From positions 62,001 through 126,000 of the forward strand of contig CALADS010000078.1 in NCBI GenBank assembly GCA_937890825.1: a stretch of 64,000 bases of DNA. The letters run 5' to 3'. Source of the DNA: an uncultured Bacteroides sp. (lineage in GTDB: Bacteria; Bacteroidota; Bacteroidia; Bacteroidales; Bacteroidaceae). Under the pieces are notes generated by a model that had not been told where the DNA came from, ran no database searches, and saw nothing but the letters and a program-made list of their open reading frames with translations. Each line of letters begins with the position of its first letter. The first letter of the stretch is position 1. This document shows positions 25,127 to 32,901 of the stretch, one piece after another. The position numbers and the translations under genes are program-made.

Positions 25127-27526
25127 CTAGAATCGGCACCGTAGTTCAATGCCTGCTTGTATAGGGCGGCCTTTTTGCAGGAAACTGTTTCCCATGCTTT
25201 CAAAATAGAAGGCTGCATAATCTTTATCCAATACATTGCGTACCCATAAGGCTATTTCACCCGATCCTTTTTCTAGCGTAAGTCGTCCGTTCAGTGTGCC
25301 ATAGAATTTCTGGCTAGCTGTGTTCTGTTCGGTCCAATAGATGCGTCCGGCACCGCTGTAGTTCACGTTGAGGCGGATATTTTCCAGCCAGTATCCTGGA
25401 CGGATGTCAAAGTTATATTCTCCTCCCACGTGGAAAGTGTGCTTAGGTACGAAGGGTACATAATGCCCTTTGTAGCTTATAGACTGCATTTTCCCGTTAA
25501 TACGTTCATTGGTGTCGTATTCTTGGAAAGTGGCATATGTATAGCCATAGCTGGCATTTAGGGTAAAGTGTTCAGTGGCTCTGGCAATGATAGCCGCTTC
25601 TGCACCAAAGCTGCGGCTTTTGCCGGCATTTACGGTGATTCGTCCCAGACCGCTTTCTGCAAATTTGGCAATTTGCTGGTCTCGTGTGTCCATGTAGAAT
25701 ATAGAGGCATCGGCCAATATTCTTCCGTTGCAGAGGGTAAGGTGAGTACCCAGTTCGTAGTTCCATGTATATTCCGGACGGTAGAGGGTAGCCTCGCTGA
25801 TGGCAGGCAGTTCACCTTTCATGGCGTTTATCATGGCTTGCATCTTACTGAATTTAGGGTCTTGGGCTATGGCATCCATCATATTGTTGCGTAGCAGCCC
25901 GTTGATAAGGTCAGAGAACATTTGTATATTATATCCTCCCGAACGGTATCCGCGTGTGGCTGTGGCATAGATGTTGTTCCCTTTTCTCCATTCGTATTGC
26001 AAGGCAAATTTTGGCAGCAGTTGCAGGTAATCAGTCGATTCTTTGCCGCTATATAAGGCATTTGCTTCTAATCCTTGGAGTACGATGGGACGTGGCATGT
26101 TGGGTATCTTCAAGGAGAAGTTGAAGCGGGTCTCATCGGCAGCTGAATGATAGTTCATGCGTATTTTCTCATAGTCCAGCCGCAGACCGATGGTAGCCGA
26201 CAATCCTTCAATCAGCAAGTCGTTGAAGGTGGATTGGTGAAAGAGGGCACCGCTCAGAGTAGGGGTGTCGAACGAGCCGCCCACTCCCAACTGGTCATTG
26301 TCGATGCCTAATTTCATCTGTGGGGCTTTCGGATTTTGGGCTGCCAGTTTATCAAAGATTGCATTCACATTTTGTTCTATCATCTGACTAATGCCATCGC
26401 GGTGAAAGAGTACGGGTCCTGTGGTATGCATCCATTGGTAGAGTCCGAATGCCCCGGTGGCCCATTGCCAGCGGCGGTTGGGTCTAGATTTCAGGATGAC
26501 TTCTTCCGAGAGGGTGTTCATTTTTTGTCGCTGCTCTATATTGAAGATATGTGCAGGTGAGAAGTCTTGGTCTAAGAACATACGGTCTCTCAGATACTGA
26601 TATCCGGTGACAGCACTTAAGGTAAAGTGTTTGGTCTGATGTTCAAGATTTAGCCCTACGTTTAGCAGATTGCGGTAATACTGGCTGGCTTCATCGTTGC
26701 AGATGGTTCCGATGGCAGGTTTCAGCTCTTCGGGCTGCTGTGCTGTATCGGTTTTTCCCATATAGTAATACGGGTAGCCTCCCTGGTCGCTGTACTCATA
26801 GCTGATATTGAGGTCGGCTTTCCAATTGTCAGCTGGTAGCCAGATACCGCGCAGGCGTCCGCCGCCCGACTGGCCTTTATCTATTTTCTTATTGTTATGA
26901 CTGGTATAGGGAAAGAAACCTCCTTCGTAGCGATAGAACCCTCCGGCCGAGAAAGCAAATCGTTCCGACCAGCGGTGGTAATGGGTTACTGAGGCATCGT
27001 AGGCATGATGCGTGCCTGCACCGAGGCGCAGGTCTGTGCCTTGATAAGAGAAGGGCGACTTGGTGTGTACTTTGATGAGTCCTCCCATGGCATTACGTCC
27101 GTACAGTGTGCCTTGCGGGCCGCGTAGCACGTCGATGCGTTCCACGTCGGCATAGCTAAAATCGAAAGCCGATTTGTCGATGTAAGGAATGTTGTCTACA
27201 TACAATCCGATGGAAGGAGTATTGATTCGTGAACCGATGCCACGAATGTAGACAGCAGTAGTAAGGCGTGAACCATAATCAGGGATGAACATGTTAGGTA
27301 CCATAGCCGTGAGACTTTTGATATTGTTCACTTGTGAGGCTTGCAGCTCTTTTTGTGAAATCAAAGTAACTGCCGCAGCTTGTTCCCTTAGTTTTCTGTT
27401 CTCTTTTGGGGCTGCAATCACGGTTATTTCTTCTATATCTACTATTTTCAGCGTATCGCTCTCTTCAGCGAATACGTTTCCAACCAGCAGCAGTCCGCAG
27501 ACTGCCATAATCCATCCTTTTTTCAT
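25127..27526 (-). CDS. TonB-dependent outer-membrane receptor
   Basis: This 799-residue protein has a signal peptide (ending GNVFAEE), a TonB-box-like segment (IEEITVIAA), and a plug domain with VERIDVLRGPQGTLYGRNAMGGLI. A beta-barrel follows, ending in the terminal Phe of IELRCRF. It lacks the N-terminal carboxypeptidase-like domain typical of SusC, so it is a classic siderophore, heme or vitamin type receptor. No substrate-specific motif is evident. I start it at Met 27526 (MKKGW), which gives a clean signal peptide; starts at 27544 and 27571 are in frame. A LuxR-type regulator lies just upstream on the same strand. Confidence 0.87.
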   Translation of the reverse strand: MKKGWIMAVCGLLLVGNVFAEESDTLKIVDIEEITVIAAPKENRKLREQAAAVTLISQKELQASQVNNIKSLTAMVPNMFIPDYGSRLTTAVYIRGIGSRINTPSIGLYVDNIPYIDKSAFDFSYADVERIDVLRGPQGTLYGRNAMGGLIKVHTKSPFSYQGTDLRLGAGTHHAYDASVTHYHRWSERFAFSAGGFYRYEGGFFPYTSHNNKKIDKGQSGGGRLRGIWLPADNWKADLNISYEYSDQGGYPYYYMGKTDTAQQPEELKPAIGTICNDEASQYYRNLLNVGLNLEHQTKHFTLSAVTGYQYLRDRMFLDQDFSPAHIFNIEQRQKMNTLSEEVILKSRPNRRWQWATGAFGLYQWMHTTGPVLFHRDGISQMIEQNVNAIFDKLAAQNPKAPQMKLGIDNDQLGVGGSFDTPTLSGALFHQSTFNDLLIEGLSATIGLRLDYEKIRMNYHSAADETRFNFSLKIPNMPRPIVLQGLEANALYSGKESTDYLQLLPKFALQYEWRKGNNIYATATRGYRSGGYNIQMFSDLINGLLRNNMMDAIAQDPKFSKMQAMINAMKGELPAISEATLYRPEYTWNYELGTHLTLCNGRILADASIFYMDTRDQQIAKFAESGLGRITVNAGKSRSFGAEAAIIARATEHFTLNASYGYTYATFQEYDTNERINGKMQSISYKGHYVPFVPKHTFHVGGEYNFDIRPGYWLENIRLNVNYSGAGRIYWTEQNTASQKFYGTLNGRLTLEKGSGEIALWVRNVLDKDYAAFYFESMGNSFLQKGRPIQAGIELRCRF

Positions 27527-27696
27527 GTTTATCTTTTTTAGCATATCTGTTGGGAGAGTGTGATTCAACACTTTTCCCGATTATTAACTTTCTATTGATA
27601 AGTTTTTTGTACCTTTTTCGTCTGTTGTTTCGGTCGGCAAAGTAAGCGGAAAGTGATGGATTTTACAATCCTCATTTATAAGGATAATCTTTAAGT

Positions 27697-28281
27697 TTAG
27701 ATACGGTCGGCTTCTACATATCCGTGTAGCACGGCATAAATGGTCAGCCCTGATACAGATTTGATGCCTAGCTTTTCAGTGATATTCTTCCGGTGAGTGA
27801 TGACAGTGGTCAGACTGATGTTTAGCTTATCAGCTATTTCCTTGTTGATGAGCCCTTTGGTGAGCAGTGTCAGCACTTCAATTTCGCGTGATGATAAGTC
27901 ATGTGCTTCTATCTCATAAGGGGTTTGTAGCGTGTGTGGGTGCCCATTTCGGTGTAGCTGTAAGATGCTTTTAACCAGATGCTGCTCGTCTTGGCTGAAA
28001 TCTAGCAGCGATACGTTGGACAATTGAGGTTGCCAACCATTGCATAAGACAATGGCTTTAGGCTTTCGTTCCAGAAAGAAGGCCGTATGCTCGAAGTATA
28101 CCTGAGCCGAAACAAAATAGTGGGCATACATGTCGGGAGTATCGTCCATAAATGCGTGAAATGAAGGAAAGCTGCGTATCACTGCTGTGGGAATAATTTC
28201 CTCCAGCAAGCTACACAGTCCGATGCAGATAAGTGTATTGGGCTCAATCAGGGCTATTTCAGGTGTTGTGGAATGATTCAT
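27697..28281 (-). CDS. LuxR-family transcriptional regulator with a degenerate receiver-like domain
   Basis: This 194-residue protein has a C-terminal LuxR/NarL helix-turn-helix (LSSREIEVLTLLTKGLINKEIADKLN, read as two helices, then TTVITHRKNITEKLGI). Its N-terminal half (about 1-120) begins like a receiver domain (EIALIEPNTLICIGLCSLLEE). It lacks the acidic pocket and a recognisable phosphoacceptor Asp, so control by phosphorylation is unlikely. I chose the ATG at 28281; the longer frame starts with TTG at 28290. It precedes the TonB-dependent receptor gene and may regulate it. That link is inference from position. Confidence 0.82.
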   Translation of the reverse strand: MNHSTTPEIALIEPNTLICIGLCSLLEEIIPTAVIRSFPSFHAFMDDTPDMYAHYFVSAQVYFEHTAFFLERKPKAIVLCNGWQPQLSNVSLLDFSQDEQHLVKSILQLHRNGHPHTLQTPYEIEAHDLSSREIEVLTLLTKGLINKEIADKLNISLTTVITHRKNITEKLGIKSVSGLTIYAVLHGYVEADRI

Positions 28282-28335
28282 TTCTTTCAATTTGGTAGCT
28301 CATTAAAGTTTGCCAGTCATGCGGTGTATGCCTGT

Positions 28336-29916
28336 TTATTGCAGATAAGCCTTGGCTGCTTCGGCACACCGTTCTCCGTCTACACCAGCCGATACGATTC
28401 CGCCTGCATATCCGGCTCCTTCACCGCAGGGAAACAGTCCCTTGAGGCGGATATGTTGCAGGCTCTCTCGGTCGCGCAGTATCCGCACAGGGGCAGAAGT
28501 TCGCGTTTCAGCAGCTATCATTACTGCCTCATTGGTAAGGAATCCGTGACTGTTTTTTCCGAATTGCTGGAATCCCTTGGCTAATCGGTTGGTGATGAAT
28601 GCAGGCATCCAACTGTGGAGGGGAGAAGAAACCAGCCCAGGTGCATATGAAGTTTCCGGTAATAGAGAACTAGCCTTTCTGTTACAAAAATCTATCATTC
28701 GCTGCGCAGGTGCTGTCTGCATGCAGTTGCCAGCCAGCCAGCACTGGCGTTCCAGGAATTCTTGAAAATACATCATGCCTAAAGGATCGCTGTTGGACCC
28801 GGCATGTTTGCTTTCTTTATATAGTTGCGGCAAATCTTCGGGATGCAATTCCACTACCATGCCACTATTACTCCAGCGCGAGCCTCGGTTACTGGGGCTC
28901 ATGCCATTGACCACCAGTTGTTCAGGGCCACTTGCAGCCGGAACGATAAATCCCCCCGGACACATGCAGAAACTATATACACCCCGTCCGTCTATCTGCG
29001 TTACAAAACTATATTCTGCGGCAGGTAAATAGCGGCCGCGTCCCTGGCGATTATGATATTGTATCTGGTCTATCAGATGAGCTGGATGTTCCAGACGTAC
29101 TCCTACAGCAATGCCCTTGGCTTCTATCTCTACTTGTTGTGCAGCTAACCAGCGATATACATCTCTGGCAGAATGGCCGGTAGCCAGAATAACTGGCCCA
29201 AGGAAGGTCTGTCCGTTATGAGTTTCAATGCCTTTAACCTCATCATTTTCGATAATCAGCGCATCCATTCGGGTCTGAAAATGCACTTCTCCACCGCATT
29301 TTAGTATAGTATTGCGCATATTCTCTATCACGCGTGGTAGTTTATCAGTACCGATATGCGGATGCGCATCTACTAGGATGGCTGGTGAAGCACCATGCTG
29401 ACAGAATACGTTCAGAATCTTTTCTATATTGCCCCGTTTCTTGCTTCGGGTATAAAGCTTACCGTCAGAATAGGCTCCTGCACCACCTTCTCCAAAGCTA
29501 TAGTTCGATTCTGCATCCACTGTCTGTAGGCGTCCAATCAGTGCCAGGTCTTTTTTGCGTTCGCGCACATCTTTACCACGCTCCACTACGATGGGACGTA
29601 GCCCCAGCTCGATAAGGCGTAAGGCTGCAAAGAGTCCACCGGGTCCGGCTCCTACTACGATGACCTGTGGCTTGTCTGCTACGTTGGGATACACCGTTGG
29701 CTGAAAAGCCATGTCAGAAGGTTCTTCATTCAAGTACACTCGTACACTGAGGTTTACATAGACTGTTCGTTGTCGGGCGTCGATGCTTCGCTTCAGAATG
29801 CGTGTAGCTGTTACTTCGTGCGGACGGATTCCTTTCTCGCGTGCCAGATAATCGATGAGTTGCTTTTCCTGGGCCGCCACTTCGGGCAATACCCTGAGTC
29901 GGTATTCTTGTATCAT
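28336..29916 (-). CDS. NAD(P)/FAD-dependent oxidoreductase (COG2509-like)
   Basis: This 526-residue flavoprotein has an N-terminal domain of about 80 residues, and then a dinucleotide-binding fold with VIVVGAGPGGLFAALRL (GxGxxG at 89-94). The Glu of IVVERGKDVRERK follows, and the FAD-contact ATGHSARDVYRWL and the C-terminal LFPCGEGAGYAGGIVSAGVDG are also present. This architecture is that of a conserved bacterial family of predicted FAD-dependent dehydrogenases whose substrate is not established. No signal peptide is seen. It lies between a LuxR-type regulator and a decayed gene. Confidence 0.85.
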   Translation of the reverse strand: MIQEYRLRVLPEVAAQEKQLIDYLAREKGIRPHEVTATRILKRSIDARQRTVYVNLSVRVYLNEEPSDMAFQPTVYPNVADKPQVIVVGAGPGGLFAALRLIELGLRPIVVERGKDVRERKKDLALIGRLQTVDAESNYSFGEGGAGAYSDGKLYTRSKKRGNIEKILNVFCQHGASPAILVDAHPHIGTDKLPRVIENMRNTILKCGGEVHFQTRMDALIIENDEVKGIETHNGQTFLGPVILATGHSARDVYRWLAAQQVEIEAKGIAVGVRLEHPAHLIDQIQYHNRQGRGRYLPAAEYSFVTQIDGRGVYSFCMCPGGFIVPAASGPEQLVVNGMSPSNRGSRWSNSGMVVELHPEDLPQLYKESKHAGSNSDPLGMMYFQEFLERQCWLAGNCMQTAPAQRMIDFCNRKASSLLPETSYAPGLVSSPLHSWMPAFITNRLAKGFQQFGKNSHGFLTNEAVMIAAETRTSAPVRILRDRESLQHIRLKGLFPCGEGAGYAGGIVSAGVDGERCAEAAKAYLQ

Positions 29917-30117
29917 ATCCTATTCTTCTTTCGCAGTTATTAATAGGCTGCGTTTCAGCTGCAAAAATAATGATTTTATTCAGAAATAACCTTCTATTGC
30001 GGATGGGTGATACAAATATATTTGCTAAAATTGCGACCGATTGTAAAGGGTTAGGAATGATAAATCAAAATAGATGCCTTACTCTCAGTAGTTCGCAATA
30101 AAAAACTATCTGAATAA

Positions 30118-30600
30118 ATAAAAAAACTAATTATTTTATTATTTTTACTTCAAACAGGATTTTGTCTGTACGCTCAAATGTCACGTTGGATTTTGCATCC
30201 GGTTTGTGAACGTATTTTTCTCTCAGAATATGCTCCAGTGGTGATTTGTGATTCTCTGAACACTACCTCGCTGTGGAATTTGCAGGGAAAGCAGATGGCT
30301 GTTACCACTGATGCAGTACATCCTTTTGTCGATGGATATGCTGTAACTTCAACCAAAGGAAGCGAGCAACTCACCGGGTTCTATGATGAAAATGGGCATC
30401 ATGTAGGCTTGAACGGTTATTCCTAAGGTGAAGGAGTCTATATCTATCGAAATGAGGGGGAGTAATAAATTAGAGCCTGAGCAACCGATGTCGTTAAAAC
30501 AATCCGATTCTGCTGCAGGCTCTACGATTCTGTCTGATATTGTTCAACAAGTGCGGCCAGTGGATGCACTATAGTAATGAGTTGCCGGAGGCATTATTGG
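30118..30600 (+). pseudogene. Decayed secreted WG-repeat-like gene with an ATA in place of the start codon
   Basis: From 30118 the frame reads ATA followed by KKLIILLFLLQTGFCLYAQ, a clean signal peptide missing only its initiator ATG; the codon before is a stop (TAA at 30115). The frame runs to a TAA at 30424-30426, with features of WG-repeat proteins (LWNLQGKQM, FYDENGHHVGLNGYS). Read past that stop, the same frame continues plausibly (GEGVYIYRNEGE) to another stop at 30463-30465. Another frame near 30558-30600 gives a related-looking stretch (KCGQWMHYSNELPEALL). I read this as a remnant with a lost start, premature stops and a shift. An internal ATG at 30178 could still make a leaderless 82-residue peptide. 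WG-repeat assignment is moderate. Confidence 0.6.
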
Positions 30601-30601
30601 T

Positions 30602-31756
30602 CTACAGCGCCTTTTCTTCGTATCCTGCCAAGTTGTAGCATACGGGAACGGTGCTGTTACCCACCCGGTAGATACCGAACTTGAAGTAATATCCTTCTTC
30701 ATCGTTACGGCCTATCAAAATTTCTTCTTGGTCTACTATGTGTTTTTTGATTTCTTTTTTGCCTTCTGTATACGCCATTTCTACATCCAGCATACCTGGG
30801 CGAAGAATCGTTTCAGCCTCTTTTCCGTAGGTGGTCCATTGAACTTCTACCTGGAAGGTAATCCAACAGTCTTTGGGAAACTCGTCAAACGGCATCTTAT
30901 AGGCTATGGTAGACGCTTTGAATTTCGAGGTATGCGGCTTCATTACCTCTGCATTCTCTACATTGGCATTGCATCGGTCTGTTTTATCAGTCAGCCATTT
31001 GCGGTCAGAGTTTGCCTTGATGTAGAAATATCCTTGAGAGAATCCAAAAGCCAGTGGAGGGTACCCTCCTTGCTCTATGAGCCATCCGTTAGCTTTTCCA
31101 GCCTTGTACACTGTTTCCCCTTTAGAGTTGGTACGGGCTATTTTTTCATGACCGGTGTTTTTCTTGAAAATCATGCGTTTCTCCAGTTCCAGAAATTCTT
31201 CTACGCTGAGTCGCTTTACTTTACCTTCAGGATTGGAGACTAATGTGCGGCTAGGCATACCGTGCCATTGGGCAAAGATAGTAGACACGTTCTTGTCCAA
31301 TGTGCTGGGCACATAGACCGAGAAGGTATAACGCATGTGCGATCCTTGCGGGCAGCTACCTTTACCATAATGATATACTGTTTTCATTTTTTGTGCCTGA
31401 GGATAGGCTTGTGCTGGTTGGTTCTGAAAATCTTTAGAGGTAGCATAGCAATACGATAGTTCTGCTCGGCCTTTGGTCTCGCCTTTGGCATATCCTTCCA
31501 GCGTATTGTCATCCTGTCTCAGTTCAAAACGGTAAGAGGGTTTACCTTGAAACATATGAGTATAGTCCAGTTGGATGGCATGAGGCTTGTTGGTACCTAC
31601 CGCTACCCATCTGCCATCAATAATTTGCTTGATTTTTGCAGAATCTGCCTGCACATTGACCCGTTCCTTCAGTGGCGTAAGTTGCTCATTCTGAGCGTTA
31701 ATGCACTGGTTTGTAAAGAATAAGGCACCTAGAGGCAACAATATTTTTTTATTCAT
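30602..31756 (-). CDS. Heparin lyase I (polysaccharide lyase family 13)
   Basis: This 384-residue enzyme has a signal peptide (ending CINAQN) and no lipobox, so it is probably periplasmic. The sequence matches PL13 heparinase I, which cuts highly sulfated heparin by beta-elimination and leaves unsaturated uronic acid ends. Landmarks are Cys135 in GKGSCPQGSHMRYTF, the QWHGMPSR motif with His165 (probable catalytic base), basic heparin-binding stretches, and a C-terminal YYFKFGIYRV strand with Tyr. It lies 32 bases downstream of the ROK kinase gene and is the last gene of the locus. As I recall, the B. thetaiotaomicron PL13 gene (BT4675) lies apart from its main heparin locus, so here the layout is more compact. 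Confidence 0.92.
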   Translation of the reverse strand: MNKKILLPLGALFFTNQCINAQNEQLTPLKERVNVQADSAKIKQIIDGRWVAVGTNKPHAIQLDYTHMFQGKPSYRFELRQDDNTLEGYAKGETKGRAELSYCYATSKDFQNQPAQAYPQAQKMKTVYHYGKGSCPQGSHMRYTFSVYVPSTLDKNVSTIFAQWHGMPSRTLVSNPEGKVKRLSVEEFLELEKRMIFKKNTGHEKIARTNSKGETVYKAGKANGWLIEQGGYPPLAFGFSQGYFYIKANSDRKWLTDKTDRCNANVENAEVMKPHTSKFKASTIAYKMPFDEFPKDCWITFQVEVQWTTYGKEAETILRPGMLDVEMAYTEGKKEIKKHIVDQEEILIGRNDEEGYYFKFGIYRVGNSTVPVCYNLAGYEEKAL

Positions 31757-31788
31757 GATGATTGATTTTTTTTGTTAAAACAGATTGA

Positions 31789-32736
31789 TTATAACGAGCT
31801 GAATACCAAGGAGGCTGCTCCCAAACTTCCGGCTTTATTACCCAATGATGCAGCAATGATTTCCGTGTTTACAGCGCAGTCGGGAATAGCATAACGGAAG
31901 GCACGTTCACGTACCATCTGAATGTAGAAGTCACCGGCTTCTGAAAGCCCGCCGCCGATTACGATTTTTTGTGGGCTGAAAATGTTGATGAATCCGGCAA
32001 TACCATGCCCCAAAAAGTCGCAATGCTCTTGTAGAGAGGCAGTGGCCAGTTCATTTCCCTCTTTATAAAGACGGATAATCAGTTCGCCATTCACTTCTTG
32101 TTCTCCCCAAGAAATGCCAGCCTGTGCAGCTCTTTCCGAAAAGCGGCGCACCAGAGCAGAGGTAGAGGCATAATGTTCTAAACAGCCCACTGCGCCGCAG
32201 GCACAAGGCTCTCCGTTGGCTATCAGTGGCACGTGTCCTAGTTCCGTTCCTCGATTGGCAAATCCGTTGAATAATTTTCCGTCTATAACTACCGCGCCTC
32301 CTATACCAGTTCCTACTGTCAGGAAAACTACATGGCTGGCTCCTTTGCCAGCTCCATACAGGGTTTCGCCCAGCCCCATCAGATTGGCATCATTACCCAG
32401 TTGGGTAGGGATGCCGGTTAATTCTTCCACGCGGTCGGCTAAGGGCAGGCATTCCCAGCCTTGTATATTCTCGGCTCCACCCAACACCACGCGGTTAGTA
32501 TCATCTATGATTCCAGGCGTTCCGATACCTAGTCCGCAGATGGAATATCCATGGGAAGTAGCAAACTCTTTAGTCTGTTCTACGGCTGTGGTCAACTGTC
32601 CGATGACGGCTTCGGCCGATACATCTGCTCTCGAAGGCAGTTTTCCCTGAAAGTGGAAGGTGCCCTCTGTGTCGATTAGGGCATATTTCACAGACGTTCC
32701 GCCCAAATCTATTCCTATAGCATATTGTTTTTCCAT
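31789..32736 (-). CDS. ROK family sugar kinase
   Basis: This 315-residue cytosolic kinase has the ATP-binding N-terminus AIGIDLGGTSVKYALID and the middle motif LGNDANLMGLGE with the catalytic Asp. It also has the ROK zinc site in ELGHVPLIANGEPCACGAVGCLEH. Such enzymes phosphorylate glucose, glucosamine, N-acetylglucosamine or N-acetylmannosamine. In a heparin locus the likely substrate is glucosamine or GlcNAc released from the disaccharides. I start it at Met 32736 (MEKQYAIG); a longer frame from 32763 exists. A long inverted repeat separates it from the DUF3604 gene upstream. Confidence 0.88.
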   Translation of the reverse strand: MEKQYAIGIDLGGTSVKYALIDTEGTFHFQGKLPSRADVSAEAVIGQLTTAVEQTKEFATSHGYSICGLGIGTPGIIDDTNRVVLGGAENIQGWECLPLADRVEELTGIPTQLGNDANLMGLGETLYGAGKGASHVVFLTVGTGIGGAVVIDGKLFNGFANRGTELGHVPLIANGEPCACGAVGCLEHYASTSALVRRFSERAAQAGISWGEQEVNGELIIRLYKEGNELATASLQEHCDFLGHGIAGFINIFSPQKIVIGGGLSEAGDFYIQMVRERAFRYAIPDCAVNTEIIAASLGNKAGSLGAASLVFSSL

Positions 32737-32767
32737 TGTCATTGTTTGATAGAATGAAGACATTTAG

Positions 32768-32887
32768 CATCTTGGCGGCGCATCAGCCCCCTAACAACTC
32801 CGTAACAGACCCGTATTTTCTCCGTGCAGAGGTACTTATGCGTGGGGAATCTACGGAGTTGTTAGGGGGGAAGCGCGCCAGATGCGG
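32768..32887. repeat. 11-bp periodic repeat, locus 2, with a long inverted repeat
   Basis: Four 11-base units lie at 32787, 32798, 32809 and 32820 (CCCCCTAACAA, CTCCGTAACAG, ACCCGTATTTT, CTCCGTGCAGA). The first 18 bases (32787-32804) form a perfect inverted repeat with 32852-32869. Outside this, GCATCT and a GGCG/CGCC-rich stretch on both flanks (from about 32768 and up to about 32887) extend the pairing imperfectly. It lies between the DUF3604 and ROK kinase genes of the heparin locus and could fold into a long RNA hairpin. Confidence 0.85.
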
Positions 32888-32901
32888 AGAGGGTAGGTGG
32901 T

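Noticed and set aside
25127..27526. Reading the TonB-dependent receptor as a SusC of a second glycan locus
   Set aside because: There is no carboxypeptidase-like N-terminal domain, no SusD partner and no glycan enzymes next to it.
30178..30426. Independent 82-residue gene starting at ATG 30178
   Set aside because: The ATG directly follows the end of a signal peptide that reads in frame from 30118, so this is more likely the remainder of a larger decayed gene.
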